NCBI GenBank assembly: GCA_029778615.1
Contig: JAKOPZ010000102.1
Coordinates: forward strand, 1-64,000
Direction: 5' to 3'
Source: Chloroflexota bacterium
GTDB taxonomy: Bacteria > Chloroflexota > Anaerolineae > UBA4142 > SHND01
Length of the DNA: 64,000 nt
In this document: in pieces, positions 1 through 9,381 of the stretch
How the letters are laid out: every line of letters begins with the position of its first letter
Position numbering within the stretch: position 1 is the first letter of the stretch
Notes under the pieces: model-generated
The model's input: the letters and a program-made list of their open reading frames with translations, nothing else
What the model was told of the DNA's origin: nothing
Database searches by the model: none
Program-made: the position numbers and the translations under genes

Positions 1-54
1 CTCGTGGCACCAATCAAAAATCCGATCTCGGACGCAGATGGAATCATGCCTTCC

Positions 55-290
55 CATTTTCATCCAACTGTTGGTGCGCCGCAAGGCGAATGACGAACTC
101 CCTTGAAAATGTTTTGTAGTGACGAATTCATTCGTCCGCCCAGGGGAACGATTGAGGCGATGTCGTTCATCGCACGTTACTACGCGCCATCCATTTTCAT
201 TGGCTGCGGGTGAGCCAACGGCTCATGGACAACTCTCTTGAAAATGTACGACAAATTTGAAATTTGTCCTACCGCACACCCATTTTCATT
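55..290. repeat. Array of palindromic units bounded by CATTTTCA / TGAAAATG
   Basis: CATTTTCA occurs at 55-62, 192-199 and 281-288, and its reverse complement TGAAAATG at 104-111 and 239-246, so the two alternate. Between them lie hairpins: GTAGTGACGAATTCATTCGTC near 116-136, GAGCC-AAC-GGCTC near 213-225, and a near-perfect 27-bp palindrome at 246-272 (arms CAAATTT/AAATTTG). The same architecture recurs at 26011-26060. The array sits just beyond the 3' end of a truncated-looking regulator gene. I see no gene in 1-431. Confidence 0.7.
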
Positions 291-431
291 CGACCGGGGT
301 GTATCGGCATACATGCTCAACTCCTTGTTCGGTTGCAAGCATTATAGCGACAAGCCCAATGTGTCACAAGAGGGCTGCTGACCGTGGTTTAGAAAACTAT
401 GGCAAACAAAAGAAAAGACGCAACCAATTGG

Positions 432-2096
432 CTATGAACTTGTTTTGGCGAGCACTCGTTCCAACACATCCACTGAAAATTCGCGTCCCAGCACCGACGC
501 GGTTTGCAGCACGCGGCGCGTGTCGTCGGGCAATTGGTCTACGCGCGCCATCAATACGCCTTGCAAAGTGTTGGGCACATCCAGCGTTTGAAATTCGCGC
601 GCGAGCATCCACTGCCCGTCCACGTGTTTCAAATCGCCGCGCTCCAATAACATGTGCACCAGTTCTTGGACAAAGAGAGGATTGCCTTCGGCGTGTGTGA
701 GAACGAGTTCTTGAATTTCGTACGGCAGGGTGCCGGGAATCAATGACGCGACCAGTGCGTGCGCGGCGCTTGGCGCGAGCGGCGCGAGATGAATTCGCAT
801 GGTCGCGATGCCGGGCAGTTCTTCAGCATCGTGCATCAACGTCCACCCCGGTGTTTCGGGTTCGGGGCGCGAGGTAAAAGCAACAAGCACGCGTGCCGCC
901 GGCAGAGACGTGAGGACACGGCGCAAAACCTGTACCGACGGCGCGTCCGCCCAATGCAAGTCTTCGCACACCACCACCCACGCGTCATGCTGCGCGTATT
1001 TGGAAATGAGTTCGCGCAGTACGTTCGCGTATTGCGCATTGAGTGTAGCGCTGTCCGGCACGTCGGAATTTTGCGCGTGTGTGGTCATGCCCAACAACGC
1101 GTCAAGCGAAGCGGAAGGTTCGGGCAAATTTTTTTGCGCGTCGACAATGACGCGCGCAAGTTCCGCAATCAACGCATAGGCGCGCGTGGCGCTATCGGGA
1201 GCGCTGCCCGCGATGATGAAATGCGCCTCCTGCTCTGCCGCGCACCATTCTTCCACCAAACGCGACTTGCCCAGTCCCGCTTCGCCCAGAATGGACACGA
1301 TGCGCAGTCCCGGCTCGTCGTGCCGCACTTCACGCGTCACGCGCCGGAGCAGTGCGAGTTCGCGTGCGCGCCCGAGCAACGGCGTTTCGGTGTCGAGACG
1401 CCGATGACGCGGCGCGTGCGCCTGCACGCCGACCAATTGCCACACGCGCTGCGGTTCGCTTTTGCCTTTGAACGGCATTGCCCCGCGCGAGACAAATTCG
1501 AAATAATCGCGCGCGAGGTTGTACGTTTCCGCGCCGACAAAGATTTCGCCGCGCTCTGCCGCGTCTTGCAAACGCGCTGCCATATTGACCGCGTCGCCCA
1601 ATACGGAATATTGTTGGCGTGCGCGCGAACCGATGCCTCCCGCGAGCACCATGCCGCTGTTGATGCCGACGTGCAGACCGAGATTCGTTTTACGTGCCGC
1701 GTTAACGTGTTCCATCGCGGCGAGCATTTCCAACGCGGCGCGGCACGCCTGCACGGGGTCGTCTTCATGTGCGGCAGGCGCGCCAAACAACGCAACAATC
1801 GCGTCGCCGACAAATTGGTCAACGACGCCTTGATGATTTTCGATGATGGGGACAAGGCGGTCGAAACACGCGTTGACCAGTTCGCGCACTGCTTCGGGGT
1901 CGTGCGTTTCCGTCAGCGCGGTAAAACCTGACAGGTCGGCAAAGAGAATGGTGACGAATCGGCGTTCCGCTTCGGGCGCGCGGCGCGTTGAATCGAGGTC
2001 ACGCGCGCGTTGTGGGCGCGTGAGGTCGCGCCCACAGTTGACGCAGAACGCGGCAGTGGGGAGATTTTCAAACGCGCAGTGAGGACAGGTGAGCAC
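432..2096 (-). CDS. Class III nucleotide cyclase-AAA ATPase protein, N-terminal half
   Basis: A 554-residue protein. A zinc ribbon (Cys4, Cys7, Cys18, Cys21) is followed by a class III adenylate/guanylate cyclase domain (about 45-215) with metal-binding Asp54 in FADLSGF and Asp98 in VGDAIVALFG, plus Asn171 and Arg175 in VNMAAR. An AAA_16-type ATPase follows, with Walker A GEAGLGKS at 271-278 and a Walker B-like VVVCEDLHWAD. Proteins of this family normally continue into a helical linker and a long TPR region. Here the reading frame stops at AKTSS, right after the ASVLGREF motif. The missing C-terminal portion looks like the separate gene at 2722-4173, which lies upstream in the direction of transcription. 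The product may sense signals and make cAMP or cGMP, or act as a stand-alone ATPase regulator. Confidence 0.85.
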   Translation of the reverse strand: MLTCPHCAFENLPTAAFCVNCGRDLTRPQRARDLDSTRRAPEAERRFVTILFADLSGFTALTETHDPEAVRELVNACFDRLVPIIENHQGVVDQFVGDAIVALFGAPAAHEDDPVQACRAALEMLAAMEHVNAARKTNLGLHVGINSGMVLAGGIGSRARQQYSVLGDAVNMAARLQDAAERGEIFVGAETYNLARDYFEFVSRGAMPFKGKSEPQRVWQLVGVQAHAPRHRRLDTETPLLGRARELALLRRVTREVRHDEPGLRIVSILGEAGLGKSRLVEEWCAAEQEAHFIIAGSAPDSATRAYALIAELARVIVDAQKNLPEPSASLDALLGMTTHAQNSDVPDSATLNAQYANVLRELISKYAQHDAWVVVCEDLHWADAPSVQVLRRVLTSLPAARVLVAFTSRPEPETPGWTLMHDAEELPGIATMRIHLAPLAPSAAHALVASLIPGTLPYEIQELVLTHAEGNPLFVQELVHMLLERGDLKHVDGQWMLAREFQTLDVPNTLQGVLMARVDQLPDDTRRVLQTASVLGREFSVDVLERVLAKTSS

Positions 2097-2137
2097 GGAA
2101 AAAAATAAAGCACGCGCGCCGCGTTAGATTTGAACTG

Positions 2138-2722
2138 TCAGGGTTTTCCCACACACAAAGGGTCATTCGGCGCGAGCGTGTACAAATCGGCAGTGAGCGT
2201 GCCGCCATTGCCATCGGCATCGGGCGTGACTTGGGTGGCGAGTTTTTCAAAACGCAATCCCTTGTCGCTTTCGTACACGGTGACAATGGACAGCTGCGGA
2301 ACCCCGTTGTTCATTGTCGTACGCGCGGCATCTTGTTTTTTGTACGAAATTGTCACCGTGAGCGGCGGGTCAAAGGTTTCGAGCGGCTCGCCGGTTTCTG
2401 CGGCATAGACCATCGGATTCACCACGACCGCGAGAATTTCGTCAATTCTTTTTTCGGGCGGCGGTTTCGTTTCGCCGAGCGCGGGGAGGGGTTTGAGTTC
2501 GATGCGGACTTGTTGGCGTTTGCCGCGACGAGTCTGCGGCGGCGCTACGATACGCAGTCTGCGGCGCGTTGGCGCGGCAATCCCTTCTTGTTCTTCAAAG
2601 TCAAAAGTTTGTGGCACATTGTCCTCCGGTGGGAGCGCTTCACGCGGTCCACTGCGCGAGCGCGCAAGATAATAAAACAAAACGATGAGTACGATAGCGA
2701 GAATCACGAGAATCCACGGCAT
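2138..2722 (-). CDS. Single-pass membrane protein of unknown function
   Basis: A 194-residue protein I do not recognise. Residues about 3-19 form an N-terminal membrane anchor (WILVILAIVLIVLFYYLA), followed by a charged linker. The C-terminal region (about 75-190) is rich in beta-type residues and contains VTISYKKQ and SIVTVYESDKGLRF. This looks like an exported beta domain. Its ATG overlaps the stop of the preceding TPR gene in TAATG (one-base overlap), so the two are probably translationally coupled. It lies between the two halves of the cyclase-ATPase-TPR regulator, so it is probably co-expressed with both. Confidence 0.75.
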   Translation of the reverse strand: MPWILVILAIVLIVLFYYLARSRSGPREALPPEDNVPQTFDFEEQEGIAAPTRRRLRIVAPPQTRRGKRQQVRIELKPLPALGETKPPPEKRIDEILAVVVNPMVYAAETGEPLETFDPPLTVTISYKKQDAARTTMNNGVPQLSIVTVYESDKGLRFEKLATQVTPDADGNGGTLTADLYTLAPNDPLCVGKP

Positions 2723-4173
2723 TACGAAACTCCTTTCTCTGCTTTGGCGAGGAACGCCGCACCGATTCGGCGTTTCTCGTCATCGGCAGATTCGCTGAGC
2801 AGCTGCCCGTACACGCGATACGCGCGCTCCAGCTCCAACGATGAATTAACCTGCTTTAACAGCTCAAGACTCTGCGCGGCAAAATTTTCGGCCTGCTCGA
2901 AATCTTTTTGCGCGCCGGCAATTTCGGCGAGCACGCGATAGGCAATTCCTTGTATCTCCGGTGAACGAATCTGGTTCGCAATCTCGAACGCTTCTTGCGC
3001 GGCGTGGCGCGCGTTCGCCAACCGTTCTGCGTCCGCGTTTATCGCGTAGTGCAGCAGCTCGATTTGAGCCAGTCCGGCGAGATTATATGCTAACGCGTAT
3101 TCCTGCTTGGTCTCGCGAAAATAATGGATTGCCTGTTGATAAAACTCGGTCGCCTGCGCGACGTCTTGCTGTTGGGCAAAGAGCTCAGCGAGATTGCTTT
3201 GCACAATCGCGGTCGCCATTGCATCGCCGAGCGCGCGACTGCCAAAAATCGCGCGGCGATAATATTCCTCCGCCGTTGCGAGGTCGCCCATGCTGTGATA
3301 ACACGCGCCCAAAAGTTGCAGACTGCGCGCGGCTGCCGCGCTGTGGTCAAACTGTTCTTCCAGCCGCAGCGCGTGTTCGGCGCTGGCAATTGCTTGCGCG
3401 TACTGTCCCATCGCGCGCTGCACGAGCGCCAAATTGTATTCTGCGGTGGCAAGTTCAATGCTTTCGCCATTTTGCAAACTCAGGGCGCGGCTCTGCTGCA
3501 AAAATTCTTCTGCCTTGTCCGTTTCGCCAAGTGAGAAATATGCCAGCCCGAGTCCGCCCGTCGAGCGTGCTTGCAGCGCCGTGTCGTCGAGCGCTTGCGC
3601 CAAGGCTAAACTCGAGCGATAGAATTCGATTGCCTCCGCATAACTGCCGAGATGATATGTCGCTACGCCCAATGATTGCAGCAGCCGCGCGCGCTGCGCG
3701 TTGGAATCGGCGTGCGGCAACACGCGTTCATACAACGTGCGCGCGGGTTCGTATTCGCCGCGCGCGGCGTGCGCGTCCGCGAGCGCGCTGTCCAATTCGC
3801 ACTGGAGCGACGCGGGCAAATTTTCGCGCTGGAGCCGCAGCAATAACGCGGTGAGCGAAAGACTGCGCCCCGTGAACAAGAGCGTTTGCGCGTGCGGCAA
3901 AAGAGTTTGCAGCGCGAGCGCGTCTTCACTCCCGCGCTGCCAATGTTCCGCAATCGTCAAGACCATTTCCAAATCGGGCTGTGGATTCATTTCCGTCAGC
4001 GTTTGCGCGGCGGCGCGATGCAGTTCGGCGCGGCGCGATTGCAGCATCGAATTGTACGTGGCTTCACGCGTGAGCGCGTGTTTAAAGCGCAGGAATGGTT
4101 TCTCATGCTCGAGCGTGGTGCGTACCAGTCCGCGCGTTTCCAACAGCGAGAGGTCTTGGGCAAGGGTAGACAT
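2722..4173 (-). CDS. TPR protein matching the missing C-terminal half of the cyclase-ATPase regulator
   Basis: A 483-residue protein. The first ~65 residues, with FLRFKHALTREATYNSML and RRAELHRAAAQ, are the segment that in full-length cyclase-ATPase-TPR or LuxR/SARP ATPase proteins follows the ATPase domain (KHAL..E..Y..LL..RR..LH). The rest is tandem TPR repeats (for example ATYHLGSYAEAIEFYRSSLA and AEYNLALVQRAMGQYAQAI). It has no catalytic domain of its own. It starts 5 bp after the polytopic membrane protein gene and overlaps the next gene by one base. The simplest reading is a gene split and permuted relative to the family norm. Its partner would be the N-terminal half at 432-2096. The ribosome-binding site is weak, so translation may depend on coupling to the upstream gene. 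Confidence 0.8.
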   Translation of the reverse strand: MSTLAQDLSLLETRGLVRTTLEHEKPFLRFKHALTREATYNSMLQSRRAELHRAAAQTLTEMNPQPDLEMVLTIAEHWQRGSEDALALQTLLPHAQTLLFTGRSLSLTALLLRLQRENLPASLQCELDSALADAHAARGEYEPARTLYERVLPHADSNAQRARLLQSLGVATYHLGSYAEAIEFYRSSLALAQALDDTALQARSTGGLGLAYFSLGETDKAEEFLQQSRALSLQNGESIELATAEYNLALVQRAMGQYAQAIASAEHALRLEEQFDHSAAAARSLQLLGACYHSMGDLATAEEYYRRAIFGSRALGDAMATAIVQSNLAELFAQQQDVAQATEFYQQAIHYFRETKQEYALAYNLAGLAQIELLHYAINADAERLANARHAAQEAFEIANQIRSPEIQGIAYRVLAEIAGAQKDFEQAENFAAQSLELLKQVNSSLELERAYRVYGQLLSESADDEKRRIGAAFLAKAEKGVS

Positions 4174-4178
4174 GCGAG

Positions 4179-5963
4179 TTAATTTTCTTTTTTCAATAAC
4201 GCGCGCCCGCCTTCGACAAAAACGAGGTACGCGGCAGTGTAGCCAAAGATGCGTAGACCCGCGAGCGTAATGTCGCCGTTAAAGACTTGTTCGGGCACAT
4301 TGTGCGTGACGGTGAACCAATGTGTCAAGTTCAGTGTGAGCAAGATATACCCCAAATACAACACAATGCGACTGAGGCGCGGAAAACGCAGCGAATCAAA
4401 ATTGGCAAATTTCCCGCCCGCCGTCAAGACGCCCCAGAGAATGCCGAACGCGGTAAAGAAAATTCCCGCGAACCCAAAAAAGAGCGCGAGCGGATTGTCC
4501 AGAAAATCGGTAAAGTTGAGAATCCACGCAAAAAAGGCGAGCCCGAGCAGCGCGAGCGCGCGCGCAGAATTTAATTCGCGTCGCGCCAACCACCACACGG
4601 TGAGCGCGGTGAGCGCGAGCACGAGCCACGGTTCCACATCGCTATAGTGATAGCGCCATTCTTGCAGCGGGCGTCCGTTTTCCATAAACCACCAAACGAA
4701 CTGCGTCCAGCCGAGAAGCATGCCGAACGCGGCGACGGTGTAACGTTTGCGGCGCGCGGCGATGAACGCAATCACCGCGCCCGCGACAGCGAGCTCTAGG
4801 TACAAAAAATCGCGCAAGCCGTTGCTGAGCGCAATGAGCGGCGCGTTCACGCGTTCCATGTTTGCCAAAACATTTGGGTCGCTGACCGCAACGGAAAAAT
4901 ACGCGCTGGTGAGAGTGATGAGAATCAAGAGCACGAGCTGCGGCAAAATCATTCCCAATATCAAACCCACAATCAGTTTCAACGGCACGCGGTCGGTCAA
5001 ATTTTGTTTCGCGCGCCAGTACGCGACGGGCAGCAATACAATGCCCGCGAGCAGCGCGCCGCCCCAATGCTGCAATTGTTCCACCGAAACGCCCGGCAAC
5101 ACACTGCGCGTGACAAATTCGAACCACCGAAACGCCAACAGCACAAACAAGAGCACGACGAGTGTCCATGCTTTGGCGTACCGTTGTGCGGACTGCGCGC
5201 CCCAGCCCGTGAGCGAGATGCCAAAATTAATCATCTCGGCGCCCGAAAGGTACAGCATTGGAACAATCAACGTGCGCGGTCCCGTCACCGCGTCCGAGAC
5301 GAGATAGCCGCTGACGAAATCAATCGTGCTGAGGCGCGTAGATTCGACGGACGCGAACAAGTTGATAATAAAGAGTCCGCCGACAAGCGCGAGGACAATA
5401 ACAAATTCCACTGCGAGCGGCAGGCGCACGCGCGGCAAAATCAGAAAGGACGCGAGCAGTAATGCGAGCGCGCTGACGACGACGATGACACTGACCGCGA
5501 GCAGCAAAGGACGGTCGGAACTCGCGCCCTGAATCATTCCGCCAAAAATCGCGGGGAGTCCAAAAAATAAAAATGCCGCAAACACTGCCCAGCGCACCGC
5601 AACGTGAATGTGCAGCGCGCCCGTCAATAAAAATGTCCACGCGAGAATGGTTGCCAGATACGCGAGCGGGACGGCGGTGGAGGGAACGAAAAACCCGCGA
5701 CTCCCCGACGACGCGAGCGGTAAAAGTTGGAGCGAGCCGCTCCAGCGCAGCACGTTGTTGAAAAAGATACTGCCGATGAATAGGAAAACAAACACCATGC
5801 CCACAATGGCGAGCAGGCGCGCCACGCGCGGCAGGGGGCGAATGTCAATGAATCCTTCGCGCAGCGAGTCCCACGCAAAAATGCGAATGCCGCCAAAGAG
5901 GATGCTCCACAGCGTAAGCGCAAAGGTTTTCAGCGTTTGCTGCGAAATGGTTGGTACGGTCAC
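4179..5963 (-). CDS. Polytopic integral membrane protein, function unknown
   Basis: A 594-residue protein made of about 14-16 hydrophobic segments, with few charged residues between them. I could not assign it to a transporter family. There is no ATP-binding motif and no obvious conserved polar signature. The first helices begin near residue 10 (TLKTFALTLWSILFGG). It overlaps the upstream PQQ-repeat protein gene by four bases (ATGA) and is followed after 5 bp by the TPR gene, so it belongs to a single transcription unit of membrane and sensory proteins. A role in membrane organisation or signal reception is only a guess from context. Confidence 0.75.
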   Translation of the reverse strand: MTVPTISQQTLKTFALTLWSILFGGIRIFAWDSLREGFIDIRPLPRVARLLAIVGMVFVFLFIGSIFFNNVLRWSGSLQLLPLASSGSRGFFVPSTAVPLAYLATILAWTFLLTGALHIHVAVRWAVFAAFLFFGLPAIFGGMIQGASSDRPLLLAVSVIVVVSALALLLASFLILPRVRLPLAVEFVIVLALVGGLFIINLFASVESTRLSTIDFVSGYLVSDAVTGPRTLIVPMLYLSGAEMINFGISLTGWGAQSAQRYAKAWTLVVLLFVLLAFRWFEFVTRSVLPGVSVEQLQHWGGALLAGIVLLPVAYWRAKQNLTDRVPLKLIVGLILGMILPQLVLLILITLTSAYFSVAVSDPNVLANMERVNAPLIALSNGLRDFLYLELAVAGAVIAFIAARRKRYTVAAFGMLLGWTQFVWWFMENGRPLQEWRYHYSDVEPWLVLALTALTVWWLARRELNSARALALLGLAFFAWILNFTDFLDNPLALFFGFAGIFFTAFGILWGVLTAGGKFANFDSLRFPRLSRIVLYLGYILLTLNLTHWFTVTHNVPEQVFNGDITLAGLRIFGYTAAYLVFVEGGRALLKKEN

Positions 5964-7807
5964 GGGTTCGCTCCGCGAAAACTCAAGACGGTGCCATCAA
6001 AGAATCCGGCAAAAAGTTTTTCTCCGTCGCTGCTCAAGCCCGTATAGCTGCTGACCTGTGTTGTGTCCACCTCGTCGAGCAGTGCGCCCGAAGCCGCGTT
6101 CATCGCAAGCATTTTGCCCGGACGCAGAATCCATAATTGATTGCCGCACAGTACGGGCGCGCCCCACAGCGCGCGGTCACTCGCATAACGCCACAGCACA
6201 ACACCCGTTTGCGCGTCGAGCGCGAACATTTCTTCCGGCAGTGTGACGTACACGCGTTGGTTTGCCACAAGCACCGGTTGTTGAATGGTGTCGCTCAAAT
6301 CATGCGCCCAAACCACTGTCCCATCTTTTTCGTCAAGGGCGTACACGGTACTGTCAAAGGAACCAAAATACACGCGTCCATCGCTCAATGTGACCGGCGC
6401 GGTAATCGCGCTTTGGGCAGAAAATTCCCACGCGACGCGTCCCGTCGCTTGACGCAGGGCGAATAATGTTCCATCGTCGTTGCTCACAAACACCAGGTCG
6501 TCTTGCGCGACGGGCGCGGCAATGAACGGACTGCCCGATGAAAATTTCCAACGCAGCTGTCCCGTGTCGGCATCGAGGGCGTACACAGTGCGGTCTTCAG
6601 AAGCGAAAAAAATCGAATCGCCCGCGAGCGCGGGGGATGCGGAAACAATGTCGAGCGTACGAAATGCCCACACGAACGCGCCATCGCTCACGCGCACCGC
6701 GTAAACTTTTTTATCGGCGGAACCAAAATAGGCAATGCCGTTCGCGACTACCGGGGTACTGAAAATCGCGTCGCCGGTTTGAAAACGCCAACGCTGCTGC
6801 ACGGTCGTACGGTCCAACGCCACTAGCGCGCCGCGTTGGGTCCCGTACAACAAAATATCGCCGAGCGGCACCAGAAGCGTTGTCACACCTTCGCCCGATG
6901 TTGTTTCGGTGTAATCGAATTCGCGCGTCGGCGTGCCCGCGATGGGATTTTCAAACACGCGTTGGGACGCGGCGTTGACGCGCGCGTTTGGCAACGCGGG
7001 CAAATTGCCGCGCACGTAACCGCCCACGCTGGCAGCTACAATTTCCGAACGCGTGGTGCCGGTGGCATCCGTTGTTTCGTCCAGTACTTCGCCAATCCCG
7101 GCACAGTACCATGAATGGCTGGTGCTGCGGTTGGCGCCATATTCCAATTGCGCGCGCACGCGGATACAATCGCCGAGTTCGCCGAGCGGCGTCGCGACAC
7201 TGCCGCGCATCTCAATCTGTTGGGTGTAGCGGTACGGCGTGCGCTCGTTCAATTTTCCTTCCAGCGTTTCAGATTGATTCGAAGCGGGCAAAAGGGGAAT
7301 CGGCGGCGCGATGCCGACCGCGTTCACGCCAAATTGTTTGATGCCGTCGTTTTCGACAAGCGAGCGGCTGCGTGTTTGCGTTTTCAGATTGCCCTGCGCG
7401 TCGGACTCGGTGTCGTGCGTTTCAATCATTTGAAACGTATCGAGCTTTGCCAGCGCTTCGGTGGTGCCCATTTGTTCCAAATCAATCCCCGCCGCTTGCA
7501 TCAACGCATTGAATGTGTCCGGAGCGAGCGCGGAAACAAAAGTACTCGCGCTGCCGCGCGCGATGTTGCGCGAACGATAGGTGACGGAACCATCGGGATG
7601 CGTGACACGATACGCGAACGACGCGCCGCGCGGCACGGGCAAATATCGTTCGCTCGCCAGTTCGCCGCGCGGCGCGACTTGAAACCACAAAAAGAGGACG
7701 ACGGCAATCAGCCCCGCCAATGCCAAGACGACCAGCGCGACGCTCGACAGTGATTCGTCAAAGCGTTTCGTCTTTTCCGGCGCGACGATGACAGGAGGAT
7801 TGACCAT
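5960..7807 (-). CDS. Membrane-anchored PQQ-like beta-propeller protein
   Basis: A 615-residue protein. A cytoplasmic N-terminus is followed by one membrane helix (about 22-45, VALVVLALAGLIAVVLFLWF), then an extracytoplasmic domain of about 230 residues of unknown fold. The C-terminal half consists of repeated PQQ-type blades such as KVYAVRVSDGAFVWAF, TVYALDADTGQLRWKF, TLFALRQATGRVAWEF and TVYALDEKDGTVVWAH. These resemble BamB and PQQ-dehydrogenase propellers. I see no complete dehydrogenase active site, so a binding or scaffold role is more likely than catalysis. The stop overlaps the next gene start (ATGA). It starts 15 bp after the flavoprotein gene, in the same operon. Confidence 0.8.
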   Translation of the reverse strand: MVNPPVIVAPEKTKRFDESLSSVALVVLALAGLIAVVLFLWFQVAPRGELASERYLPVPRGASFAYRVTHPDGSVTYRSRNIARGSASTFVSALAPDTFNALMQAAGIDLEQMGTTEALAKLDTFQMIETHDTESDAQGNLKTQTRSRSLVENDGIKQFGVNAVGIAPPIPLLPASNQSETLEGKLNERTPYRYTQQIEMRGSVATPLGELGDCIRVRAQLEYGANRSTSHSWYCAGIGEVLDETTDATGTTRSEIVAASVGGYVRGNLPALPNARVNAASQRVFENPIAGTPTREFDYTETTSGEGVTTLLVPLGDILLYGTQRGALVALDRTTVQQRWRFQTGDAIFSTPVVANGIAYFGSADKKVYAVRVSDGAFVWAFRTLDIVSASPALAGDSIFFASEDRTVYALDADTGQLRWKFSSGSPFIAAPVAQDDLVFVSNDDGTLFALRQATGRVAWEFSAQSAITAPVTLSDGRVYFGSFDSTVYALDEKDGTVVWAHDLSDTIQQPVLVANQRVYVTLPEEMFALDAQTGVVLWRYASDRALWGAPVLCGNQLWILRPGKMLAMNAASGALLDEVDTTQVSSYTGLSSDGEKLFAGFFDGTVLSFRGANP

Positions 7808-7822
7808 AGGGCACAGGCGCGG

Positions 7823-8968
7823 TTATGCGGCGGCAACGGCTTGACCAATAATTTTCGCGGCGACGGGACACGCGACGGTGAATCCGAAAAACGGACCGAA
7901 ATCTTGCGTGGCGGCGAGACCCGTAATGTACAAGTTCGGGAGATTGGTTTGAAATCCGGTATCGAGCGCAGGAAAACCTTCGCGCGTCGCAAGCGGGTCC
8001 AAAATCGTTGCGCGGTCGAGAAACGCGACGTTTTGCATATTCGGTTTGTACCCCGTTGCGAGAATGATGCGATGCACATTGAACTGCGAACCATCGTCGA
8101 GCAAGACATCCACCGTTTTGTCCGCGCGCGCGTTCGCGCCGACGAGATTTGTTTTTTCGTGAATGTGAATGTTCGGTTGATGCACGCGCGCATCGAGCCA
8201 CGGTTCCAAAATCAAACGCCCCGCCGCCCAAAAATCGTGACGGATTTTTTCTTGTTGTGCGGGCGTGAGGTTGCGCCACCACGCGTGATGTTCCAACGTG
8301 CGGCGCGCCATGGGCTGCACCCATGACCAATCGGGTTCGATGAATTGCGGCGTCGCGTGCCGATGCGTGAGATGGATTTCCTCCGCGCCGTTTTCATTCA
8401 GCAGCGCCGCCCATTCAAACGCGCTTTGTCGCCCGCCGATGAGCAGCACGCGCTTGCCGCGATAGAATTCAAAATCCACCGTGTCGCACGTGTGCGCGTA
8501 CGAACCCTGCGGCAATTTTTCCACGAGCTCGCGGGAAGAATGTTTGAAAAACGCAAAACCCAAACCCAACAACACCTTGTCGGCATGAATTTGCGAACCG
8601 TCATCCAGCGCGGCGACGTAGGCGCCGTTCGCTTTTTCCAAACGCGTCACGTACGCGTTGTGGGTTGTGACGTTGGTCTGTCCCATGAACCAACTCGCGT
8701 AATCGAGAAACGTGTCGAGCGGGACGGGTTTGGTCTGTGCGGGCGCCAAGCCGCGCAGTTTCACAAATGCCTCGAACGTATGGACGTCGCGCGCGTCGAG
8801 ATGCCAATCGGGACCGGAGCGCAGAAACATGCCGCGCGGCATATTCGTTTTCCACAAATCGAGCGGTTTGCCGACGACGAGCGTTTCGACGCCGAGATGT
8901 TTTGCATACGCGGCAGTTGCAATGCTGTACGGTCCCGCGCCGATGATTAGAAAATGGGTGTGGTTCAT
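7823..8968 (-). CDS. FAD/NAD(P)-binding monooxygenase-like oxidoreductase
   Basis: A 381-residue protein with two Rossmann signatures. The FAD site is GAGPYS at residues 10-15 and the NAD(P) site is GGRQSAFE near 184. ATGYKP near 305 is the conserved motif of flavin-containing or Baeyer-Villiger monooxygenases and lysine/ornithine N-hydroxylase relatives. It also resembles SidA/IucD-type and thioredoxin-reductase-like flavoproteins. The substrate cannot be read from the sequence. The ATG overlaps the stop of the upstream PIN toxin gene in ATGA, so its expression is tied to the toxin-antitoxin transcript unless an internal promoter exists. Confidence 0.85.
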   Translation of the reverse strand: MNHTHFLIIGAGPYSIATAAYAKHLGVETLVVGKPLDLWKTNMPRGMFLRSGPDWHLDARDVHTFEAFVKLRGLAPAQTKPVPLDTFLDYASWFMGQTNVTTHNAYVTRLEKANGAYVAALDDGSQIHADKVLLGLGFAFFKHSSRELVEKLPQGSYAHTCDTVDFEFYRGKRVLLIGGRQSAFEWAALLNENGAEEIHLTHRHATPQFIEPDWSWVQPMARRTLEHHAWWRNLTPAQQEKIRHDFWAAGRLILEPWLDARVHQPNIHIHEKTNLVGANARADKTVDVLLDDGSQFNVHRIILATGYKPNMQNVAFLDRATILDPLATREGFPALDTGFQTNLPNLYITGLAATQDFGPFFGFTVACPVAAKIIGQAVAAA

Positions 8969-9381
8969 TTTATGAGTCGAACGAAACCGGCTTGTTCAAA
9001 ATGATGGTCGGTTGTGAGCGCCTCTGTAATCTTGTACTCTTGCATGACCAGAAAACTCACTGCATCTACCAGTGACCATTCTTTATCTGCACGAGTTTTG
9101 AGAAATGCATATGCCGCACTATCCATTTGGGTGTCCACATGCACGATGTCAAGGACTTTGGAGGCGCGAATAGAATCAATATATTGGAACTGCGTTGCGC
9201 GCGGCAAGCGAAGAGGACTTGAAAGCAATGCCATCAACTCGACAAGCACATAATTCGTTGTGATGAACTTGCGTCCTTCGCTGCGCAGCTGTTGATAAAG
9301 CTGTGCGGCGGCGGAATGACCTTTCTCGCCGCGCACAAACAAAGCTGCCCAGCCCCCGGTGTCAACGAATACTGGGTCCAT
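8965..9381 (-). CDS. PIN-domain ribonuclease toxin (VapC-like)
   Basis: A 138-residue PIN-domain protein with the expected acidic active-site set: Asp7 in VDTGGW, Glu48 in VLVELM, Asp106 in SLVDAVSF and Asp125 in TTDHHF. PIN toxins are Mg-dependent endoribonucleases that cut tRNA or mRNA. The antitoxin gene directly upstream overlaps its start by 20 bp, which is typical of a toxin-antitoxin pair. All catalytic residues appear intact. Its stop overlaps the start of the flavoprotein gene, which is unusual for a self-contained module. Confidence 0.88.
   Translation of the reverse strand: MDPVFVDTGGWAALFVRGEKGHSAAAQLYQQLRSEGRKFITTNYVLVELMALLSSPLRLPRATQFQYIDSIRASKVLDIVHVDTQMDSAAYAFLKTRADKEWSLVDAVSFLVMQEYKITEALTTDHHFEQAGFVRLIK

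Noticed and set aside
257-700. 147-codon plus-strand frame at the start of the window
   Set aside because: It runs through palindromic repeats and antisense to the cyclase gene, with no ribosome-binding site or domain.
759-1931. 390-codon plus-strand frame opposite the cyclase gene
   Set aside because: An antisense shadow with Arg/His/Gln-rich composition. The minus frame shows cyclase and Walker motifs.
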